A stretch of 64,000 nucleotides of DNA from Streptomyces sp. NBRC 110035. Its GTDB lineage: Bacteria; Actinomycetota; Actinomycetes; Streptomycetales; Streptomycetaceae. Each line of letters begins with the position of its first letter. Positions within the stretch are counted from its first letter, which is position 1. Of this stretch, positions 55,745 through 63,022 are shown in pieces. The stretch spans positions 62,001-126,000 of the forward strand of contig NZ_BBNN01000029.1 in the NCBI RefSeq assembly GCF_000829695.1. Direction: 5' to 3'. The translations under genes were made by a program, and so were the position numbers. The notes below the pieces were generated by a model. The model did not search any database. It was given only the letters and a program-made list of their open reading frames with translations, and was not told where the DNA came from.

Positions 55745-56201
55745 GTTTTTCCTTAGAAATTGGAATTTGACGAAGAGGGTTATGCCTGTCGAAGAGCATG
55801 CGTCCCGTCGGCGAAGACCCGATCTCATCAAATGCTGCGACCAACCAATCTCGGTGAGTACGAGCTGCATCCTGTGCCATGAACTGACTATGCCGCTCTT
55901 GAGCATACGTCTGGCGGGCCGGCGTCGGTCCAGCAATATATGGGGCTTCCAGCAGGAAGTTTTCCTCACAAAATCGAACAAATACCGTGCCAAGAACCCA
56001 CGCGATGGCGGCTTGCGTTACGCGCTCACTGATCCATTGCGAGGCAGCAACTGATGTTCTGCGAGCCCTAAAAGCATTGTTGTATTCTGCAAGCAATCAC
56101 TGTTCGATCTTAGGATCCTCCACGAGCTGAACTCGAAGGTCCCGCTCGACCTTGATCACTCGTTCCTGCAGGCCCCCAAACAGATTCACGCTGTCAATCA
56201 C
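55745..56201 (-). pseudogene. pglX: N-terminal fragment of pglX (BREX methyltransferase) with in-frame stop
   Basis: From a GTG at 56201 (GGCGAG 5 nt upstream) the frame reads MIDSVNLFGGLQER, then VIKVERDLRVQLVEDPKIEQ, then TGA (56097-56099). It continues in the same frame as LLAEYNNAFRARRTSVAASQ, ERVTQAAIAWVLGTVFVRFC, EENFLLEAPYIAGPTPARQ and FDRHNPLRQIPISKEKQ. This is the characteristic PglX N-terminus (W..ERVTQAA.AWVLGTVFVRFCE.N). The catalytic N6-adenine methyltransferase domain is absent. Base composition is markedly AT-richer than the flanking genes. It ends at the deletion junction with brxD. Confidence 0.8.
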
Positions 56202-56277
56202 TAAGCTCGCCAACAGTTTAGGGGTTTGGTCACGGAAGTAGCCGCAGTGCGTACAGACATCTATTGCACCATACCCA

Positions 56278-56307
56278 AGCCCCGTCGCTCGTGTGAGCGA
56301 CGGGGCT
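56278..56307 (-). terminator. 13-bp hairpin after the DUF397 gene
   Basis: AGCCCCGTCGCTC (56278-56290) and GAGCGACGGGGCT (56295-56307) pair around GTGT, just downstream of the DUF397 stop on the minus strand. Confidence 0.85.
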
Positions 56308-56328
56308 CTACAGGTTGCAGCAAAAGGG

Positions 56329-56544
56329 TCAAGCTCGCATCATCGATCCGTCCTTCACGGAGTTCACGAAGGCCGACCATCCAGCACTGGGGATGAGGAG
56401 CACGGTGCCATCAGAAACCTTACTGTCGCGCACCGGAACCACTCCTAGTACCCCATCAACGACCTCGATGCAGCTACCACCCGAACCATCGCTGTAAGAC
56501 GACTTACGCCAGGCAACCCTGCTCAGATCAGGTGTGATGCTCAT
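56329..56544 (-). CDS. DUF397 domain protein
   Basis: A 71-residue protein: WRKSSYSDGSGGSCIEVVDG, then VPVRDSKVSDGTVLLIPSAG and WSAFVNSV, the standard DUF397 pattern. It overlaps the end of the XRE regulator gene by 17 bp. DUF397 proteins are encoded next to WhiJ-like regulators in streptomycetes and are thought to act with them, in an antitoxin-like or anti-repressor manner. Confidence 0.95.
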   Translation of the reverse strand: MSITPDLSRVAWRKSSYSDGSGGSCIEVVDGVLGVVPVRDSKVSDGTVLLIPSAGWSAFVNSVKDGSMMRA

Positions 56545-57382
56545 GGTTGGTGTAACCCTTCGCTGACGATTCGATCAAGGTCAGAGACTCCGCTGGCGAC
56601 AGCGCAGCGGCCCTGACGAGATCGTACGACCTCATGTAGAGATCAACGAGGGCTGGTTCCTCGATCAGTTGGCCTGTCCACGGCGCTTCCACATACACAG
56701 CGGGAGGAGCATCTACGAACGTCATGATCGAAGCCATGCTGGTCATGAATGCCTCGGCTGCACGCACGAACGGCAGTACTTGCACCACGACCGTATGGGC
56801 CTGAGCCATCTGCAGAACGTGCCGAAGCTGTGAGGCCATCACGACAGGCCCTCCCACCGGAACCCTCAACACAGTCTCGTTCAGCACAACCCACAGCAAC
56901 GGCCTTGCAGGATCAGCCAAGATCTTCTGCCGCTCGAGCCGCGCTCTCACATACCCGTTCACCACTTCCGCCGTGGCGTAGGGCATGGTCGCTGTTGTGA
57001 GCGCTCGCGCGTACCCCTCCGTCTGCAACAACCCCGGCACCAGCATCGGCGCGTACTCGCTGATCGTCTTGGCCCGTGTCTCCAGCTCCGCCGCGTCCGC
57101 GAAGTAGTCGGCGTGCTTGGACTTGCGGGCCAGTTCGCACAGCCGCTGGAAGTGCTCGCCGGTGCCCAGGACCTCGTCCAGGAGCCGGGACAGGTCCGGC
57201 TGTGGCCGCCTCGTCGCGGACTCGAACTGGCCGATGTACGTACCCGAGCAGAAGACCCGCTCGCCGAGCTGGTCCTGCGAGAGGCCGGCGTCCTCTCGGA
57301 CCCGCCGGAGTTCGCTGCCGAAGAAGGTCCGCGGCGAAGCGTACGGGTCCAGGTCCTGGTTGCGGTTCTGTCGGCCTGCCAT
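56528..57382 (-). CDS. WhiJ-like XRE family regulator (HTH + DUF5753)
   Basis: A 284-residue protein; ATG with AAGGGGG about 10 nt upstream. HTH: FGSELRRVREDAGLSQDQLG, FCSGTYIGQFESATRRPQPD, residues about 18-70. The C-terminal DUF5753 ligand/partner domain has YAPMLVPGLLQTEGYARAL, RQKILADPARPLLWVVLNET, LRHVLQMAQAHTVVVQVLPF and MTFVDAPPAVYVE. These regulators, with DUF397, form many developmental or toxin-antitoxin-like modules in the genus. It is divergent from the two small genes at 57517-58148. Confidence 0.95.
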   Translation of the reverse strand: MAGRQNRNQDLDPYASPRTFFGSELRRVREDAGLSQDQLGERVFCSGTYIGQFESATRRPQPDLSRLLDEVLGTGEHFQRLCELARKSKHADYFADAAELETRAKTISEYAPMLVPGLLQTEGYARALTTATMPYATAEVVNGYVRARLERQKILADPARPLLWVVLNETVLRVPVGGPVVMASQLRHVLQMAQAHTVVVQVLPFVRAAEAFMTSMASIMTFVDAPPAVYVEAPWTGQLIEEPALVDLYMRSYDLVRAAALSPAESLTLIESSAKGYTNHEHHT

Positions 57383-57516
57383 CGGCGGTGCCCCCTTGCG
57401 ATGTTCCCTGTGCGCGCCCGCCGGTTCCGCGGGGCCAAGTGCCGCTCACTGCCCGCAACCCCGTTGCTGGCACGCGACCTCTACCGAGCGTAGTCCCACA
57501 AGAGCACGCTGTGAGC

Positions 57517-57867
57517 ATGAACAGCAGCAATCACCCCTCCCCCACCCGAACCGAACGCACGAACCCGACCGTCCCGTTCGCCTATCCGTTCCCGGACAAC
57601 CCCCTCGCCTCCGCGCTCGCCGTCTCCGACGAGCTCAGCGCCGCCCTCGCCCTGCATGGCATCATCCTGCCGTCTCTCGGGCCGGAGCTGGCGTCCTGCA
57701 CGACGTCCACGGTGCATCGTCCGCTCCTGGAGCTGGGCCGGGTGAACCTGTCCACGGCCCACCGACTGACCACCGTGCTCACCGACGCGGCGGACGCGCG
57801 CAAGGCAGCAGCGGCCCGCCCGTACACCGGCGAGGACAACCGAACCGACAGCGGCACGAACCGGTGA
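57517..57867 (+). CDS. Small hypothetical protein of the XRE/DUF397 cassette
   Basis: A 116-residue protein (a GTG two codons upstream at 57511 is an alternative start). The middle section ASALAVSDELSAALALHGII, LPSLGPELASCTTSTVHRPL and VNLSTAHRLTTVLTDAADAR looks globular and helical; both ends are polar and disordered. I do not recognise it as BldB/AbaA-like with confidence, although small unknown genes in this position are usual. Its stop overlaps the next start (GTGA). Confidence 0.7.
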   Translation: MNSSNHPSPTRTERTNPTVPFAYPFPDNPLASALAVSDELSAALALHGIILPSLGPELASCTTSTVHRPLLELGRVNLSTAHRLTTVLTDAADARKAAAARPYTGEDNRTDSGTNR

Positions 57868-58148
57868 CCGCACCCCCACCCGGCCCCCTCCCGAACCCGC
57901 ACACAACCACCCCGCCCTCACCACCCGCCGGAACGATCGTCATCGAGGAGTACACAGGCCGGGCCGGGATCGTCATGGACCACGTCGGCCCCTACCTCCA
58001 GCTACGGCCGGTCGGCGGCGGCCGGGAGTGGGACGCGGACCCGGCACAGGTCCGACCCGCCTCCCCCGCCGAGCGGCTGCACGCCTCCGTGGCCGCCGCC
58101 AATGCCCAGAGCCGGGCCCTCCCGCCGGACCCGGCGGGGCGAATCTGA
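57864..58148 (+). CDS. Small hypothetical protein, coupled to the preceding gene
   Basis: A 94-residue protein starting with GTG in a GTGA overlap. Core: IVIEEYTGRAGIVMDHVGPY, LQLRPVGGGREWDADPAQVR, suggesting a small beta domain, then a helix PAERLHASVAAANAQSR. The N-terminal 20 residues are Pro/Thr-rich. Function unknown. It ends 50 bp before the convergent end of pglW. Confidence 0.7.
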   Translation: MTAPPPGPLPNPHTTTPPSPPAGTIVIEEYTGRAGIVMDHVGPYLQLRPVGGGREWDADPAQVRPASPAERLHASVAAANAQSRALPPDPAGRI

Positions 58149-58198
58149 GCGGGGAAAGCGGAGAAGCGGGAGAGGACGAGCAGGCGGCCGGCCACGCG

Positions 58199-61100
58199 TC
58201 AGGCCGCGTGCTCCTCCCCCGGGTCGTTGACGACCCACGCGTGATTGAGGGTGATCCACTCCTCGCGGTCCTCGATCGACACGGTCACGTCGTCCAGCCG
58301 TGGCCCGAGGGTCTGGTCCTTGAGCGGGCTGAGCAGCCAGAGCCCCCGCCCGTCCGGGCCGCCCCTGCGTGCCAGGTCGGCGAGCCGCTGGAGGACGCCC
58401 ATGCCGCCGTACCGAGCCATGACATAGGCGTCGTGCAGGAGCAGCGGTCGGCGGCCCTCCACCGCACCGCCCTCCCCCGTCCTCGTCGTGTCGGGGCCGG
58501 CCGGAGCCTCCCGAACGGCCAGGATGTCCCTCTCCACGTCCCGCCACGCCGCGGCCGTGTACTCACCGAACTTCATCGCGTCCCGCGAGCCCGGTTCCGC
58601 GTTGTCCGCCTCCAGGATGGTCTCCCAGGTGGGCCGGGGCCGGGCTTCGACCAGGCGGCGAAGGGAGGCCAGGAAGAGTGCGCTGACGTCGACGGGCTCG
58701 GCCTGCCACTCGCGTCCCTGCTCGGTGAGGGTCCGCAGGGCGAGGCGCTGGTCGTCGAACCGGACGGTGAGGAGCCGGAAACCGGACCGGCCGCCGGATT
58801 CCTGGAGCTGGGCCCTGGCCTTGAGCCGGGCGCGCTGCTCCGGATCCCGGGCCGTCCAGTGGTCGGTGCGGCTGACCCGGCTGGGGCGGCGCTGGGTGAC
58901 GACCGAGGTGACGTCACCGCCGGCGGCAGTCTCCCGCCGGGGGACGAACCAGCCGCGCGGGCGCTTCCGGTTCGTCCGCCACTCCAGCTCGAAGCCGGCC
59001 TGCCGCAGCAGGCGGCCCAGGAGGACCCGGTCGTCCGGGAGACGGCCGGACAGGTCGGGGAAGCGGGCGCGGACCCGGTCGTGGATCTGCTCGACGGTCA
59101 GGCCGTCCTGCTCGTCGTCCGGCTTGCCCGCCAGCGGCAGCAGCAGGCCTGCCTGGGCGAGGCGGAGGGCACGTACCGGTTCCAGGGACCGCGCGTAGAT
59201 CTCCAGGCGGGCGTTGGCTGCCGCGTCCTGGGAGGCCGCGGCAGCCAGGGTGACCATGCGGGCCTCGTCCATGCTGATCTGCGCCTCGGGCCAGCGGGCC
59301 CGGAACGCGGCGTCTGCCGCGACGATCTGCTCCAACACGGTGCCGGGACCGGCGAGGGTGTCGCGTGCGGCCAGGGCGTCGGCCGCCTTGCCGAGCCGGT
59401 CGGCGTAGTTGAGGAGGGCGGGGGCCGAGGGCGTGTCCGGGGCGTCCCTGTCCTCGTCGACCTCCAGGGCCAGCAGCATCCGGTTGTCGCCGGTCTCGCC
59501 GTGGCGGCGGCTGCGCATGCGGCGGGGGGTCATCCCCCAGTCGACCTCCCAGGCGGCCCGTACGGCGGCCGTGCCGAGAGCGCGCCGCACCGTGGGGTCG
59601 GACTGGGAGGTGCCGCGGCGGCCGATCAGGGCTTCGGCGAGTTCGGTCGCCGAGGCGACCCGGCCCAGGGTGGCGAGTATCTCGACGACCTCGTCGCGCA
59701 GGGCGACGAGTGCCGGGTCCCGGGACCAGCTCTTGCGCCGGGCGCCGACGATCTGGGCGATGCGGCCCTCGGTGACCTGGTCGGTGGTGAGCGGAGCGAC
59801 CGACTTGTTCAGGGGCCAGCTGGGCAGCTCCTCGGGGAACCGTCCCTGCTCGTCGGGGAGGCGCAGCAGCAGCCGTACCGTCTCGACCTCGGTGGCGTTG
59901 CGTCCGCGGGGTGCCGGTTTGGGCACCAGGAGGGTGACCAGGGCGTCGAGGGAGAGGCGGCGCAGGGGCAGGTCGTTGCCCTCGTCGCGCTGCTCGGAGC
60001 GTGCCTCGGCGATCTCCTCCGCGGAGTCGCCGCGTTCGGCCGGGGAGAGCGGGGAGGGCTGGCGGACGTCGAGGGCGAGACGCCACTGCTTGATGCGGCG
60101 GTTGATCTCGTCGCGGGTGCGGGCGCCGAGGCCGGGGCGGTTGACGAGTCGGCGGGTCGAGTAGTCGAGGAGGTCGCCGACAGTGTGGACGTCCAGGCCG
60201 TTGAGGAAGGAGACCGCTCTGAGGGACAGTCCTGCCACAAGGAGGGCGGTGTCGCGGCCGGCCTTGGCCGCGGCTTCCTCCCGGGCGTCCTCGTCCGCCG
60301 CGGGGTCGAGGGGCGGGAGTTCACCGACGGGCAGGGCGGCGGCCGACTGTGCGGTGTCCTCGGGATGGCCGCCGGAGCGGCCCGGGACGGGCAGGTCGGC
60401 GAGGGCGAAGACGCGCTGCCAGGCGCGCTGCATCTCCTTCAGGTCGGGGAACCGCTTGCGGTGGTCGCGGTGCAGGGCACGCTGGAAGAACTCGGTGAGG
60501 CCGTCGCGGAGGGCCGAGTCGAAGGCCTCGGAGGCGATCCTGGGGTGGGGCCACTTCTTGGGGTCGGTCTGGCGCGCGAGGACGGAGCCGTCGCCCCACT
60601 GGGGCAGTTCCCCGGAGGCCATCTCGTGGAGGGTGACGGCCAGGGCGTACCACTCGGCATGGGCGTCGTATCGGCCCCGGATGATGTTCTCGACGAACGG
60701 GTCGAGGTAGCCCTCGGTGCCGGCCCGGACGGCGTCCACGTCGAGGCCGGCGAGGGAGAAGTCGAAGAGGACCAGCTGCCGGGTGCCGTTGGGGCGGACC
60801 CGGATGGCGATGTTGTCGGGCTTGAGGTCGCGGTGCCACACGCCTTCGCCGTCGAGGAAGTCGACGGCGGCGAAGAGGTAGGTGGAGTAGGTCTCCAGCT
60901 GGTCGGTGAGGAGCGGGCCCCGCTCGCGCAGCTGGCGGGCGACGGTGCGGTCGCCGGCGTGGTCGAGGACGAGGACCGTGCGCGGGCCGATGCGGATCGG
61001 CTCGGGCAGGGCGGGATGGATGACCTTGGAGTCGTTGCGCAGCTTGGACAGGACGTCGGCCTCGCGGCGCAGCGCCTCGGCGTACTTGTCCTTACGGGCG

Positions 61101-62821
61101 ATCTTGAGGACGACCGGCGCCTTGTCGCGTTCGAGGTCCTCGGCGAGCAGGGCGCGGGAGGTGGAGCCCTGGCCCAGGCTGCGCTTGATGCGGAAGCGGC
61201 GGCCGACGACGTCGCCCGGGGCGGCCTCCAGCGGGTCGCCCTCCTCGCCCGGGGTTTCAGGGGTCGGTTGCGGCTCGGGCCTCGCGGGCCTGAGTCCCTG
61301 TTCGACGACGTCGAGCCATTCCAGGAACTCCGCGGCGGTGCGGATGCGGCGGTGCGGGTCGAAGGCCGTGGCGTCCAGGATGATCTGGTCGATGTCCTTG
61401 GTCAGGCCGTCGGCCACGGCGGAGGGCACGAGCCCGCGTCCCTGTTCGAGCCTGGCGCCCAGTTCCGCCTGGCTGCTCGCGGAGGGTTTGCCGGTGAAGA
61501 TCAGATAGCCGAGTACGCCCAGCCCGAAGACGTCGAGGGCGGTGGGGTCCGGGGACTTCGCGGTCACCTCGGGGGCGAGATAGGGGTCGGCGGCCTCGGA
61601 GACGTACGCGGCGAGGTTGTTCGACGGGATGATCTCGTGTCCGCTGCTCAGGGAGGAGCCGGAGCCTCCCGCGACACCCTGGGGGCGGGGATGGCGGACC
61701 GCCGTCTGCCATTCGGCGATCTGGAGAACCGGGTTGAGCCAGCGGTCCTCGTCGCTGCCGGTTCCGGTGCGCGGGCCGGGCAGCACGTGGACGGCGCGGG
61801 CGTGCAGGGCGCGGTGGAAGAGGAGGTGGCGGTGCGCGTAGTGGACCGTCTCGGCCAGGCGGCGCAGGAGGGCGGCCCGTGCCTGGGCGTCCAGCTTCGC
61901 GCCGTACTGGAGGAGGTAGTCGTCCAGGCGGAGCGTGCGCGGGTCGTAGGCGTACAGCAGGGCGGGGCCGGCGCTGTGGCCGTTCTCGTCGAAGTTCTCC
62001 AGGGCGACCAGGCCCGGGTGTCTGAGGCCCTCCAACGCTCGTGCCTCGCGCTCGGCGGTGTGGCTGATGGACTCGCGGGCCTGCCGGTCCGCTCCGCGTT
62101 CGCGCAGGTAGATGCGTACGCGGCGGGTCTTGCTCAGGGAGTCGTGGCGGCCGAGGTAGTCGGCCCAGTTCGGCCCGGTGTCGAAAGGGGTGCGGTCCAG
62201 GCGGTAGGTGCCGACGTGGAACTCGGCATCGGAACGGCCGATGCCGACCTCGGCCAGGAGCTTGCCCAGCCCGCGGGAGAACTCGCGGTCGACGCCCGAC
62301 TTGACGTCACGCGCGGGACGCTGGAGTTCGGCGAGGACGTCGCCCAGCCCGCTGTGCCCGGCCTTGCCGAAGACGCCCGCCAGGTCGTTGGGCGCGAGCC
62401 GGATGCGCAGACCGGGGTCGGTGAAGAAGATCAGTTCCTGGATGTAGGGGACATGGCGCCGGGGGTCGGTCTTCCGCAGGGCGTCCCTGAGCAGGCCCTT
62501 GAGTTCCTTCGCCTTCTGGTTGGCGAGGTGGCGGGGGTTGCGGTGGAGGCGGGTGCGGTCGCCGGAGAGGGTCTGCACCCAGCTCGCTCCCGAGGAGGTG
62601 ACCGTGCCCTGCCAGTTCTTCAGTTCCACCAGGAAGAGACCGGCCGGAGCGGCGACCAGCAGGTCGACCTCGCGGACGTGGCCGCTGTGGGCGGTGAAGG
62701 TGAAGTTCGACCAGGCGCGGTAGGGCTCGGTGTCCGGGAGCCTCTCCTTGAGATACAGCAGTCCGCTGCGCTCGTGCTGGAACTGCGACTCGGTGACAGT
62801 GGTCCACCTGCCGTCTCGCAT
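58199..62821 (-). CDS. pglW: PglW: NERD domain and dual kinase-fold protein of type 2 BREX (Pgl)
   Basis: A 1540-residue protein; ATG with AAAGGGG about 11 nt upstream. Residues about 10-190 are a NERD nuclease-related domain (HVREVDLLVAAPAGLFLVEL with ELKNW at 66-70). Residues about 203-510 form a first kinase fold whose catalytic loop reads HRALHARAV (336-344), so it is probably a pseudokinase. Residues about 537-810 form a second, active-looking kinase: GQGSTS loop, Lys573, HRDLKPDN at 663-670, and DFS instead of DFG. A helix-hairpin-helix-like segment (LVNRPGLGARTRDEINRRI) and winged-helix-like segments follow. In S. coelicolor Pgl, PglW kinase activity is needed for phage resistance. The frame is intact, but its partners are missing downstream. 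Confidence 0.93.
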   Translation of the reverse strand: MRDGRWTTVTESQFQHERSGLLYLKERLPDTEPYRAWSNFTFTAHSGHVREVDLLVAAPAGLFLVELKNWQGTVTSSGASWVQTLSGDRTRLHRNPRHLANQKAKELKGLLRDALRKTDPRRHVPYIQELIFFTDPGLRIRLAPNDLAGVFGKAGHSGLGDVLAELQRPARDVKSGVDREFSRGLGKLLAEVGIGRSDAEFHVGTYRLDRTPFDTGPNWADYLGRHDSLSKTRRVRIYLRERGADRQARESISHTAEREARALEGLRHPGLVALENFDENGHSAGPALLYAYDPRTLRLDDYLLQYGAKLDAQARAALLRRLAETVHYAHRHLLFHRALHARAVHVLPGPRTGTGSDEDRWLNPVLQIAEWQTAVRHPRPQGVAGGSGSSLSSGHEIIPSNNLAAYVSEAADPYLAPEVTAKSPDPTALDVFGLGVLGYLIFTGKPSASSQAELGARLEQGRGLVPSAVADGLTKDIDQIILDATAFDPHRRIRTAAEFLEWLDVVEQGLRPARPEPQPTPETPGEEGDPLEAAPGDVVGRRFRIKRSLGQGSTSRALLAEDLERDKAPVVLKIARKDKYAEALRREADVLSKLRNDSKVIHPALPEPIRIGPRTVLVLDHAGDRTVARQLRERGPLLTDQLETYSTYLFAAVDFLDGEGVWHRDLKPDNIAIRVRPNGTRQLVLFDFSLAGLDVDAVRAGTEGYLDPFVENIIRGRYDAHAEWYALAVTLHEMASGELPQWGDGSVLARQTDPKKWPHPRIASEAFDSALRDGLTEFFQRALHRDHRKRFPDLKEMQRAWQRVFALADLPVPGRSGGHPEDTAQSAAALPVGELPPLDPAADEDAREEAAAKAGRDTALLVAGLSLRAVSFLNGLDVHTVGDLLDYSTRRLVNRPGLGARTRDEINRRIKQWRLALDVRQPSPLSPAERGDSAEEIAEARSEQRDEGNDLPLRRLSLDALVTLLVPKPAPRGRNATEVETVRLLLRLPDEQGRFPEELPSWPLNKSVAPLTTDQVTEGRIAQIVGARRKSWSRDPALVALRDEVVEILATLGRVASATELAEALIGRRGTSQSDPTVRRALGTAAVRAAWEVDWGMTPRRMRSRRHGETGDNRMLLALEVDEDRDAPDTPSAPALLNYADRLGKAADALAARDTLAGPGTVLEQIVAADAAFRARWPEAQISMDEARMVTLAAAASQDAAANARLEIYARSLEPVRALRLAQAGLLLPLAGKPDDEQDGLTVEQIHDRVRARFPDLSGRLPDDRVLLGRLLRQAGFELEWRTNRKRPRGWFVPRRETAAGGDVTSVVTQRRPSRVSRTDHWTARDPEQRARLKARAQLQESGGRSGFRLLTVRFDDQRLALRTLTEQGREWQAEPVDVSALFLASLRRLVEARPRPTWETILEADNAEPGSRDAMKFGEYTAAAWRDVERDILAVREAPAGPDTTRTGEGGAVEGRRPLLLHDAYVMARYGGMGVLQRLADLARRGGPDGRGLWLLSPLKDQTLGPRLDDVTVSIEDREEWITLNHAWVVNDPGEEHAA

Positions 62822-63009
62822 GACCGCGACGCCCCTTTCCGTATCTCGCTGTCTCGTCTGTTTCCCTGCCGGTGGCCGGATCACAGCAGGTGGTCCAGCC
62901 TATCGACCATGCCCGACGGGCCAGAAGTATGCCCCGGCCGGCTGTGGACGAACGACCGCAACAGATCATCTGTTGGCGCTCTGCCCCTCATCCGCCCGGG
63001 GCCCTGACC

Positions 63010-63015
63010 TAGGGT
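63010..63015 (+). promoter_or_regulatory. Leaderless -10 of the AAA ATPase gene
   Basis: TAGGGT is followed by 7 nt (TGGGGCC) and then ATG, with no SD. The 200-bp region between this gene and pglW must carry both divergent promoters. Confidence 0.6.
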
Positions 63016-63022
63016 TGGGGCC

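Noticed and set aside
58028..63007. 1659-codon open frame on the plus strand opposite pglW
   Set aside because: Gly/Ala/Val/Asp-rich translation without motifs. It is the antisense frame of pglW produced by high third-position GC.
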